A stretch of DNA of 49,344 nucleotides. Source: a virus. Every line of letters begins with the position of its first letter. Position 1 is the first letter of the stretch. The stretch covers positions 1 to 49,344 of IMG/VR virus record IMGVR_UViG_3300042691_026762; one strand, written 5' to 3'. Position numbers and translations under genes: made by a program. The notes beneath the pieces were generated by a model, which did not search any database, was not told the DNA's origin, and was given only the letters and a program-made list of their open reading frames with translations. This document shows, in pieces, positions 8,983 to 15,920 of this stretch.

Positions 8983-9004
8983 TCTACTAACCTAGAAATA
9001 TAAG

Positions 9005-9031
9005 AAAGCCGAGCAATGCTCGGCTTTTTTT
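9005..9031 (+). terminator. Rho-independent terminator after the capsid gene
   Basis: Strong stem GCCGAGC / GCTCGGC (9008-9014, 9018-9024), extended by A-T pairs, with a 3-base loop and a run of seven T. It ends the scaffold-capsid transcript. Confidence 0.93.
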
Positions 9032-9035
9032 GTTA

Positions 9036-9043
9036 TATTTATT
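9036..9043 (+). promoter_or_regulatory. Candidate promoter motif ATATTTAT before phoH
   Basis: TATTTATT preceded by A, directly after the capsid terminator and 16 bases before the phoH start: the arrangement expected if it restarts transcription. Confidence 0.58.
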
Positions 9044-9059
9044 AGTAAACATAGTTATT

Positions 9060-9728
9060 ATGAAAGAACCAAACCGCGAAAGAAAGAGCGACATTAAAGC
9101 TATTAATGCCGTTCAATTAAATGAAGAACAAAAAGAAGCTAAACGTTTAATTATTGAAAATCAAATTGTAATAGTAACAGGTAGAGCAGGTTCAGGTAAG
9201 AGTTTGGTGTGTGCTAATGCAGCGTTAGATTTTTTAAAGAAAAAACAAATCAATTGTATTTACAACACTAGAGCCGCAATTGAAGTAGGTAAATCATTAG
9301 GTTATTTACCAGGTGAATTAAACCAAAAATTCGATCCTTATATGGAAGCGTTAGTTGAAAACTTAAATAAATGCTGTACTGACAAAACAGAAATCCCTAA
9401 ATTAATTGAATTAGGAAAAGTAAAAGCAATGCCCGTCCAGTTCATTCGTGGTAAAACAGTAGATGACATTTTGATTGTAGAGGAGGCTCAAAATCTAACT
9501 AAAGGTGAAATGTTAGCTATATTAACGCGTTTAGGTAAAACAGGTAAAATTGTCATTAATGGTGATAATGAACAAACTGATATCAAAACACCAGATGGTC
9601 AGATGAACGGTTTAACGTATGTTATTGAGCTATCTAAAAAAATAGAGGAAATTAAATGGATTAAGTTAAAAGAGAACCACCGTTCTGATTTAGTTGGTAA
9701 GATATTAGAATATGAATACGGAAAATAA
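9060..9728 (+). CDS. phoH: PhoH-like ATPase
   Basis: P-loop ATPase of the PhoH family, common in marine and freshwater phages; its role in infection is unsettled (RNA metabolism and phosphate stress have been proposed). Start chosen at ATG 9060: a longer frame from TTG 9030 would begin in the T tract of the terminator. The 222-residue product has Walker A GRAGSGKS at residues 41-48, Walker B in DDILIVEEAQNLTKGEM, a sensor-type block GKIVINGDNEQTD, and a C-terminal KLKENHRSDLVGKILEYEY. It is a single-domain protein without the N-terminal PIN or KH parts of some bacterial PhoH proteins. The gene is placed unusually, between the capsid and neck genes. Confidence 0.92.
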   Translation: MKEPNRERKSDIKAINAVQLNEEQKEAKRLIIENQIVIVTGRAGSGKSLVCANAALDFLKKKQINCIYNTRAAIEVGKSLGYLPGELNQKFDPYMEALVENLNKCCTDKTEIPKLIELGKVKAMPVQFIRGKTVDDILIVEEAQNLTKGEMLAILTRLGKTGKIVINGDNEQTDIKTPDGQMNGLTYVIELSKKIEEIKWIKLKENHRSDLVGKILEYEYGK

Positions 9729-9738
9729 TATTACTTAA

Positions 9739-9746
9739 TATTTATT
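9739..9746 (+). promoter_or_regulatory. Candidate promoter motif ATATTTAT before the neck genes
   Basis: TATTTATT preceded by A, in a near-palindromic AT stretch (TATTTATTATAAATA) that also holds ATAAATA, close to the T4 late element, in forward orientation; 19 bases before ATG 9766. Confidence 0.5.
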
Positions 9747-9765
9747 ATAAATAATATTATTTAAT

Positions 9766-10929
9766 ATGGCAAATATACCTATTTGGCCAGGAACTTCATC
9801 ATTTGTATCAGGTTCTGGTCAAACCCCATTTGGTTTTTATGATAGTGATGTTTCTTTCCAACAAGAAGCCGATAAAGTAGCAAATTGGTGTGCTCGTAGG
9901 TTAGGTTATCCATTAATGGAAATTGAATTGCAAGACATCAATTTCTACACAGCATTTGAAGAAGCAATTACAGCATATAGCAATGAAGTATACCAATATA
10001 AGATACGTGAAAACTTCTTTTTAATGCAAGGTAATTCTACCGGATCTTCATATAATAATCAAATAATTACCCCTAATTTAGGAAGCACAATTCGTATTTC
10101 CCAAACATACGCTGTTGAAGCAGGAACAGGAGGAAATGTACCTCAATATACAGCTTCATTTGATATGATACCTGGTATTCAAGATTATGATTTAAAAGAA
10201 ATCATGTCTAGTTCATATGGGATAACATCATCTATTGAGGTTAAAAAAATATTCTATGAGTCTCCTCCAGCTATTGTTCGTTATTTTGATCCATACGCTG
10301 GTACTGGTACTGGTATTCAGTCATTATTAGAAACATTTGGATTTGGACAATTCTCACCAGGAGTTAATTTTTTATTAATGCCTATATATTTTGATGTTCA
10401 AAAAATTCAAGCAATTGAATTAAATGACCAAATAAGAAAATCAGCATATTCATTTGATCTGGTGGATAATAAATTAAGAATATTTCCTATTCCTACTACT
10501 GATAATAAAATGTTCTTTCATTATATATTTGTAGATGATAGAAATAGTGTTATACCTCTTAGTGGAAGTGGATTAGGTCCGGGTAGAATCACAGACGTAT
10601 CAAATGTACCTTATACTAATCCAACGTTTGCTTTAATCAATTCAGTAGGTAAGCAGTGGATTTATCAATATACATTAGCTATATGTAAAGAAATGCTAGC
10701 ATATATTAGAGGTAAATATACACAGATTCCTATTCCAGGAGCTGAAGTAACCTTAAATCAAGCTGATTTATTAGCCGATGCTAGAACTGAAAAAGAAAAA
10801 TTACTTGAAGTATTAAGAGCAAACTTAGATATGGCTTCACGTAAAACACAATTAGAAAACCAAGCATTGGAAGCAGAGGCAATACAAAAAGCATTGAATA
10901 ACGTACCAATGGGAATTTATATATTTTAA
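9766..10929 (+). CDS. 13: Neck / head completion protein, T4 gp13-like
   Basis: Likely head-tail connector protein that closes the portal after packaging. Residues about 35-85 (ANWCARRLGYPLMEIELQD, then AFEEAITAYSNEVYQY) match the start of T4 gp13, where a RRLGAPIINVELTEEQVYD-type motif opens the fold. The protein has 387 residues, longer than T4 gp13 (309); the extra length includes a Gly/Thr-rich region around 85-130 and a C-terminal helix (about 325-375). The segment YTLAICKEMLAYIRGKYTQI near residue 310 is also typical of this family as I remember it. It precedes a gp14-like gene, as in T4. Confidence 0.82.
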   Translation: MANIPIWPGTSSFVSGSGQTPFGFYDSDVSFQQEADKVANWCARRLGYPLMEIELQDINFYTAFEEAITAYSNEVYQYKIRENFFLMQGNSTGSSYNNQIITPNLGSTIRISQTYAVEAGTGGNVPQYTASFDMIPGIQDYDLKEIMSSSYGITSSIEVKKIFYESPPAIVRYFDPYAGTGTGIQSLLETFGFGQFSPGVNFLLMPIYFDVQKIQAIELNDQIRKSAYSFDLVDNKLRIFPIPTTDNKMFFHYIFVDDRNSVIPLSGSGLGPGRITDVSNVPYTNPTFALINSVGKQWIYQYTLAICKEMLAYIRGKYTQIPIPGAEVTLNQADLLADARTEKEKLLEVLRANLDMASRKTQLENQALEAEAIQKALNNVPMGIYIF

Positions 10930-10931
10930 TT

Positions 10932-11270
10932 ATGATTAAACTACAGAATCTATTATTAGAATCACTTTCTATTTACGAAATAGAAGTAATGATTAAAGTA
11001 GAAAGACAAGCTAATAAGGTAGACATATACAATGAAATTAGAGGTATAGATGGAGTAGTTGTTGTTAAAGTAGAACAAAATAACTATTTAAATACTTTAA
11101 TTACTGACCAAACAGAATACTCTTTACTTCATATGAAATTTATTGTAAGAAAAGAACCAAAAGATGAGTTAGCTGAAATTAAAAGAAGAGCATTAGTAAC
11201 TCAAAAAATACCAGGCTTATTAAAATTTATACCTAGATATAAAACTTTAGAAAAAATAACTACGATATAA
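10932..11270 (+). CDS. Small protein with capsid-targeting-type leader and ACT-like fold
   Basis: Unknown function. The N-terminus MIKLQNLLLESLS is one of the M-I-K-L leaders described in the findings, with LLE followed by S as a potential prohead protease site; cutting there leaves about 100 residues. The rest (YEIEVMIKVERQ, NEIRGIDGVVVVKVEQ, SLLHMKFIVRKEP) reads as a beta-alpha-beta-beta pattern resembling a ferredoxin or ACT-like domain. It lies between gp13 and gp14 and overlaps gp14's start by one base, so it is co-translated with the neck genes. It could be a packaged internal protein or a connector accessory protein. Confidence 0.8.
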   Translation: MIKLQNLLLESLSIYEIEVMIKVERQANKVDIYNEIRGIDGVVVVKVEQNNYLNTLITDQTEYSLLHMKFIVRKEPKDELAEIKRRALVTQKIPGLLKFIPRYKTLEKITTI

Positions 11271-11806
11271 TGAGTTTATTTGGAGCAAATAGAGACATAA
11301 GTTTATTTAGACACGTAAATAGAGAATTACTTAATGATATAATTGAGCAAAAAGTAGGATATTATAAAATAGTACTAGATCGCACTGAACCAAACATGTA
11401 TGGTGAGGCTTCTAAAAAAACATATAACGATCCTGTACTAATTAATTGCTTGATTGAACGTGGAGATACGACTTCAGCCGTAGATGATTTTGGCCCTGAT
11501 ATTAGTCGTAATATTACTTGCCGCTTTTTACGCGATGATCTCGCAGGTATTGACTTAAGCACCGAACTTGGCCCAGATGCTAGAGGCTTTACATATAACA
11601 TAGTACCTGAAATAGGAGATGTAATATTATGGAATAATGATTATTATGAAGTTGATAATGTTAATGAAAATCAGTTAGTTGTAGGTAAGGATTATAACTA
11701 TTCTTATTCATCTAATACCGACAATTTTGGTTCTTCATGGTCAATAATATTATCATGCCATTATATGAGACCAGAAATACTAGGTATAACCCAAACAAGA
11801 CTATAA
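11270..11806 (+). CDS. 14: Neck protein, T4 gp14-like
   Basis: Probable neck protein joining head and tail. It has 178 residues, shorter than T4 gp14 (256), because the N-terminal part is reduced. The region FGPDISRNITCRFLRDDL and the late motif EIGDVILWNNDYYEVDNV resemble the T4 gp14 [20 protein letters not shown] block; the C-terminus ends in a short YMRPEILGITQTRL segment. The position after gp13 and before the gp15-like gene matches T4 gene order. The assignment rests on a few motifs plus synteny, so moderate certainty. Confidence 0.75.
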   Translation: MSLFGANRDISLFRHVNRELLNDIIEQKVGYYKIVLDRTEPNMYGEASKKTYNDPVLINCLIERGDTTSAVDDFGPDISRNITCRFLRDDLAGIDLSTELGPDARGFTYNIVPEIGDVILWNNDYYEVDNVNENQLVVGKDYNYSYSSNTDNFGSSWSIILSCHYMRPEILGITQTRL

Positions 11807-11814
11807 TATTTATT
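11807..11814 (+). promoter_or_regulatory. Candidate promoter motif ATATTTAT, 3 bases from ATG
   Basis: TATTTATT preceded by A, immediately after the gp14 stop and 3 bases before ATG 11818, as at 4169. The A of the motif is the last base of the gp14 stop codon. Confidence 0.5.
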
Positions 11815-11817
11815 GAC

Positions 11818-12177
11818 ATGATTAAATTAATAGACATATTAAATGAAGCAGAAATTCCTGTAACCGGAGCAAGTGGTGAAAAAGTAGCATCTTTTAAACC
11901 TAAAAAAGATGGTGAGGCTTTTGAAAGAGGATATAAAAGTATAAAAACTTCTATAGACCCGGAAACAGGTACCTTTACACAAGAATTTGAAGCTTTACCT
12001 AAATTTGATGAAATAAGAAGAAATCTTTTAAAATATAGAAGAGAAGTCCAAGCATTTAAATTTTCAACTAATGAAGATGTAGCTAAAGTAGCTAAAGATG
12101 CGAATGCTACTCTATATAAAGCTGCTCAACTAGTATTAGCTTTAGATAAAATGTTAGAATTACAAAGACAAAAATAA
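11818..12177 (+). CDS. Small protein with capsid-targeting-type leader (119 aa)
   Basis: Unknown function. Start chosen at ATG 11818: the frame is open further upstream, but that would overlap gp14 by 70 bases, and the 11818 start yields the leader MIKLIDILNEAEIP, nearly identical to the leader of the gene at 34699. LNE followed by A is a good prohead protease site. The mature part has a Gly/Lys-rich linker, then a helical C-terminal half (KYRREVQAFKFSTNEDVAKV and ALDKMLELQRQK). Its own ATATTTAT motif lies 3 bases upstream, so it looks like a self-contained cassette placed between gp14 and gp15. The next gene starts 2 bases after its stop. Confidence 0.82.
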   Translation: MIKLIDILNEAEIPVTGASGEKVASFKPKKDGEAFERGYKSIKTSIDPETGTFTQEFEALPKFDEIRRNLLKYRREVQAFKFSTNEDVAKVAKDANATLYKAAQLVLALDKMLELQRQK

Positions 12178-12179
12178 TA

Positions 12180-13442
12180 ATGGCTAAATCTCTTAAACCT
12201 ATACCTAAAAATGCAGCTGAAATTAGTCAAGAACAAGTTACTCCTTATTTAAAAAATCAAGGAAAACCTGTTAGTGATACTGTTTTTTCTAAAAATAGAG
12301 GTAAAGATATATCATTTAAGGGAGATACTGTTAAAGATGTAAGTATAGGAATAGAAGATTTAGATTATGCTGTGTTATACTATTTTGAAAATGTTATAAA
12401 ACCTAGTGTAATTCAAAATGGACAACAAATAACTGTTCCCGTAATTTATGGTTCTCCTGAAAGATGGAAATCAGTTCAAGCCGATGGTTTTTATCGTGAT
12501 GCTAACGGTAAAGGATTAGCTCCTTTAATTATGTTTAAACGTGAAAGTGTTGAAAAAAATAGAAGTCTAGGAAATAAATTAGATGGCAACAGAGCCCATT
12601 TATATCAGGTTATAGGTACAAAATATAATATAAGAAATGCATATGATAGATTTTCAGTTGTAAATAACAGAATACCTTCAGAACAATATTATATAAGTAC
12701 TGTTCCTGACTATGTTACTTTAACCTATTCGTGTGTTATATTTACTGACTATGTTGAACAAAATAATAAGTTAGTAGAAGCTATTAATTTTGCTTCAGAT
12801 TCATATTGGGGAGATCTAAATAGGTGGAAGTTTAAAGCAAGAATAGACTCATTTACTACAACTACTTTATTAGAACAAGGAGAAGACAGAGCAGCTCGCT
12901 CTACATTTAATCTTATTTTAAATGGATATATAATTCCTAATACGGTAAATAAAGATTTAGCAGTAGCTCGTAGCAAATTTTACACAACATCACAGGTAGT
13001 ATTTAATTTAGAGGTAATAGATAGTGGTGGTACTATAACTAATATAGACGAAATGAAATTTGCAAATAAACCAGCAGCTAAAAACGCTACAGGAGCTACT
13101 TCATTTATAGGAGGAGGAATTAATATAACTAGTGTAATTGGAGCAGGTAATGATGACGTAGAGTACATAAATACTAATATTGCTAAAATAGCCAATAGCA
13201 TAACCATTCCTGATACAGCAATTTTTTATAGCTCATCTATATTGCAACCACCAGCAGGCTCAAGTTTACCTCCTACATCAGTAAATAATTTTGTATTTTA
13301 TATTAATGGCCAATACGTTCCTTCTTCTGCTATAACATTATCAGAAAGTGGAGGAAATGTAACAGCATTATTTAATACATCATCTATAGGATATTCATTA
13401 AGTTTAACAGACGAAATAACAGCAATAGGGAAATTCACATAA
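12180..13442 (+). CDS. 15: Tail completion / sheath terminator protein, T4 gp15-like
   Basis: Caps the tail top and joins it to the neck. The pattern of T4 gp15 is recognisable: QNGQQITVPVIYGSPERWK (about residues 79-97) parallels T4's DKFIRVPITYASKEHFM; APLIMFKRESVEKN parallels its LPRINLHLVDF; and FTTTTLLEQGEDRAARSTFNLILNGYIIP (about 222-250, quoted here in outline) parallels the C-terminal ARRRIEWSLTFEVNGWMYP region. At 420 residues it is longer than T4 gp15 (272); the extra C-terminal 150 residues are Asn/Gly/Ser-rich and resemble fibre sequence, perhaps a surface decoration. It overlaps the next gene by one base (TAATGG), marking entry into the adhesion module. Confidence 0.8.
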   Translation: MAKSLKPIPKNAAEISQEQVTPYLKNQGKPVSDTVFSKNRGKDISFKGDTVKDVSIGIEDLDYAVLYYFENVIKPSVIQNGQQITVPVIYGSPERWKSVQADGFYRDANGKGLAPLIMFKRESVEKNRSLGNKLDGNRAHLYQVIGTKYNIRNAYDRFSVVNNRIPSEQYYISTVPDYVTLTYSCVIFTDYVEQNNKLVEAINFASDSYWGDLNRWKFKARIDSFTTTTLLEQGEDRAARSTFNLILNGYIIPNTVNKDLAVARSKFYTTSQVVFNLEVIDSGGTITNIDEMKFANKPAAKNATGATSFIGGGINITSVIGAGNDDVEYINTNIAKIANSITIPDTAIFYSSSILQPPAGSSLPPTSVNNFVFYINGQYVPSSAITLSESGGNVTALFNTSSIGYSLSLTDEITAIGKFT

Positions 13443-13825
13443 TGGCACTAATAACCAGTAAACAAATACAGTACCCATTATCGGGCTTATTCAGTGGATC
13501 GTTTAGCGGTGATGGTAGTGGTTTGACTAACTTATCGATTGATGGATTTCAAATAACCTCAGGAAGTGTTAGTGCTAGTGTTAATCCAATAGGAGATTTA
13601 TTTTTAGTTAAGTCAGCAAGCGCTGAATTTTTAAAAATAACTTCTAATACTACAACTATAACTAATGATATTTTTATAATTAAGGATAACAACAATAAAC
13701 CAACATTTACTATAAGTGAAAGTATAATATATTTTGCTACTCAGTCAACTGAATTAACAGGTTCAACTATAGCTGGAAGTATGTATTTTACTTCATCATC
13801 GTTTTACGTAGGACTAGAAAACTAA
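13442..13825 (+). CDS. Short fibre-like protein (127 aa)
   Basis: Tail or head fibre fragment. The sequence opens MALITSKQIQYPLSGLFSGS and contains GSFSGDGSGLTNLSIDGFQI and TSGSVSASVNPIGDLFLVK, motifs shared with the large fibres downstream (GSFVGNGAGLTDV, TGSVSASVNVDSN at about 17600-17710). It is a short beta-rich, Ser/Thr/Gly-rich trimer-type segment without globular head. It starts on the last base of the gp15-like stop. It may be a small collar fibre or the remains of a larger one. Confidence 0.75.
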   Translation: MALITSKQIQYPLSGLFSGSFSGDGSGLTNLSIDGFQITSGSVSASVNPIGDLFLVKSASAEFLKITSNTTTITNDIFIIKDNNNKPTFTISESIIYFATQSTELTGSTIAGSMYFTSSSFYVGLEN

Positions 13826-13828
13826 ATA

Positions 13829-13836
13829 TATTTATA
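13829..13836 (+). promoter_or_regulatory. Candidate promoter motif ATATTTAT before a fibre gene
   Basis: TATTTATA preceded by A, directly after the previous stop, 22 bases before ATG 13859. Confidence 0.52.
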
Positions 13837-13858
13837 ACAAACATAAAAACAATATACA

Positions 13859-15901
13859 ATGGCAGAATGGAAAAAAGTCGTAGTCTCAGGTTCTGTAGCT
13901 GAATTAGAAAACCACTTTAATGGTGAACCAACAATAAATCCTTGGTCAACTGGTCTTGATGGAAGTTATTTCAGTACATTTTCACCTACAACCTACACTT
14001 CAGATATATTAAGATTTATAGCAGGGTTATTAAGCGCCTCAGCTCCTGCACCTTCACCTAACACTAGAACATTCGCTAATATTAGTGAAACTATTACAAA
14101 CAACGGTACTGGAACTGCACCTGCAGGTTATGTACCTCAAAGTTTTACAGGTGCTGATTTAACTTATTTAGTTAATCAAGGGTTTGCTTCAGTAGGTGGT
14201 ACTTTATTTCCTAGTAGAACAATATTCAATAACTCAAGTTTTAATATAGTTTATAATAGTGTTGCTGGTGGTTCTACAACAGTATCTTCATCCGCTGATG
14301 CTCAATTATTTGGTTTAGGAACTTTATCTGAGGTTCCATTTCGTGTGTCAGGAGCAATAAGTTGGTTTTACTCAGATAACAACAGTGAAACCGTAACTGC
14401 AACTTCACAATCACAAGCTTTATTATCATTATCAACTACAGGTTCTTCAGGTGGTTTAACGTTAGCTAGAATTAACACAGCTAATCCATTAGTTATCCCT
14501 CCAGCATTCCAAGATGGTAAATTTGCTGGTGTATTTAGTTCAGGACTATTCAATAATGGAAGATCATTTACTAGTGTAAGTTCATCAGGTTGGTACCATA
14601 TATCAGCATCTATTAGAATAAATACCGGTTCTTCAGCATACAGCACAGCACAAACTATTACTGAAAGAGTATTTTATGCTCCAACAACTAATATTAATAC
14701 TAACATTGGTAGTAATAGTTTATCATATACAGGTGGTGTAACAGCTTCATTAACAGCAACATCACGCTCATTAAGTGGTGCTCCTTATTTATTAACTGCT
14801 ACTTGGTCTCAAATATCAACAGCAAGTGGTTTCTTCTCACCTTTATATGCTGCTGATTCAACATTATCTGATTTAAACACAGCAAATTCATTAGTTGCTT
14901 TAAGTGGTATAACAGCTGCTTCAACCGCTGGAGGTACAGTTCAAACTGCAAATGCTATATTTGATTCAACAGGCGTAACTCCAAGATCAACAGGTACAGT
15001 ACCTTTTATAAATGATATAGTTAAATTAAGTGGTAGTGTATCATTTAATGCTGGTTCAAGTGGTGCTACAAATATCCAACAAGGAAGTTCTTTATCTACA
15101 ACTACATTTACAGTATTAACAAGAGGTAAAGACAGAACCGGAACCCAATCAACATTAAACACACAAACTTATTTATTTCACTCAGCCAGTGCTTTTGATC
15201 AACCATTATCTTCAGGATCAATGGCTTATTATGGTAGAGCACAAGGATTTGATTCTAATACATTAACTGGTGGATCTGAAACATTCGTAGGAGAAACTTC
15301 TAGATTACGAATAGATAATAATGTTTTATCAGGTTCATATAATAGTGGAGGAAAATGGACTACCGGTTCATATAGCGCTTACACATTAGGAGCATTAGAT
15401 TTACAAGTTAAACCTGGATTCTTAGTAAGACCAGGTGGTTCATATGGTTATTGGTTAGCAGATCCAAACAGTGGTAAAACATATAAATACTATGCTAGAG
15501 CATTTAGACGTGATTTAGCAACTGCTGCTACTTCAATGACTATAAACGTAGGTAGAACATTAGTAGGCTGGAACTCAGCTACATCTGGTGTAGCAGTTGC
15601 TTTAGTATTTGCTAGTTCAGGTGTCAATTTATATTCTACTCCTAGAATTTATGACCCAACTGCTACAACATCTAACTTAATTAGTGCTAATGTATCTAAT
15701 GATGATTTTATTAATCCGTTTACTAGAAACATAGATTTATATGGTAATACAGGTGGTAGTGTTGCTTCAACAACATATACAGTTCCATTAAGAGCAGCAG
15801 ATGGTATGACATTAGATACTACTTACAGAGACTTAATTGTACTTGTAAGATACAATGGAGACCAATTACCAATAACAAGTATAGCAGTAACATATTCATA
15901 A
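13859..15901 (+). CDS. Tail fibre protein (680 aa), WKKV-type anchor
   Basis: Large fibre or spike-type protein. The N-terminus MAEWKKVVVSGSVAELENH matches the start of the fibre gene at 18727 (MPNWKKVLTSGSDAALNTL), suggesting a shared docking segment. The body is dominated by Ser, Thr, Ala, Gly and Asn with alternating beta-type patterns, with no Cys and no recognisable enzyme. Residues about 370-560 have repeated SGS and TGGS turns; near 515-545 is GSYGYWLADPNSGKTYKYY, a motif that looks like part of a folded tip. Host-binding function is inferred from composition and position. It has no Shine-Dalgarno sequence. Confidence 0.85.
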   Translation: MAEWKKVVVSGSVAELENHFNGEPTINPWSTGLDGSYFSTFSPTTYTSDILRFIAGLLSASAPAPSPNTRTFANISETITNNGTGTAPAGYVPQSFTGADLTYLVNQGFASVGGTLFPSRTIFNNSSFNIVYNSVAGGSTTVSSSADAQLFGLGTLSEVPFRVSGAISWFYSDNNSETVTATSQSQALLSLSTTGSSGGLTLARINTANPLVIPPAFQDGKFAGVFSSGLFNNGRSFTSVSSSGWYHISASIRINTGSSAYSTAQTITERVFYAPTTNINTNIGSNSLSYTGGVTASLTATSRSLSGAPYLLTATWSQISTASGFFSPLYAADSTLSDLNTANSLVALSGITAASTAGGTVQTANAIFDSTGVTPRSTGTVPFINDIVKLSGSVSFNAGSSGATNIQQGSSLSTTTFTVLTRGKDRTGTQSTLNTQTYLFHSASAFDQPLSSGSMAYYGRAQGFDSNTLTGGSETFVGETSRLRIDNNVLSGSYNSGGKWTTGSYSAYTLGALDLQVKPGFLVRPGGSYGYWLADPNSGKTYKYYARAFRRDLATAATSMTINVGRTLVGWNSATSGVAVALVFASSGVNLYSTPRIYDPTATTSNLISANVSNDDFINPFTRNIDLYGNTGGSVASTTYTVPLRAADGMTLDTTYRDLIVLVRYNGDQLPITSIAVTYS

Positions 15902-15920
15902 TAAAAAGTAATAATACAAC

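Noticed and set aside
9030-9059. Longer PhoH start at TTG 9030
   Set aside because: It lies in the terminator T tract and would translate through the promoter-like motif; ATG 9060 gives a normal PhoH start.
11737-11817. Longer start for the 119-residue leader-bearing gene
   Set aside because: It would overlap gp14 by 70 bases and bury the leader MIKLIDILNEA that matches the other family members.
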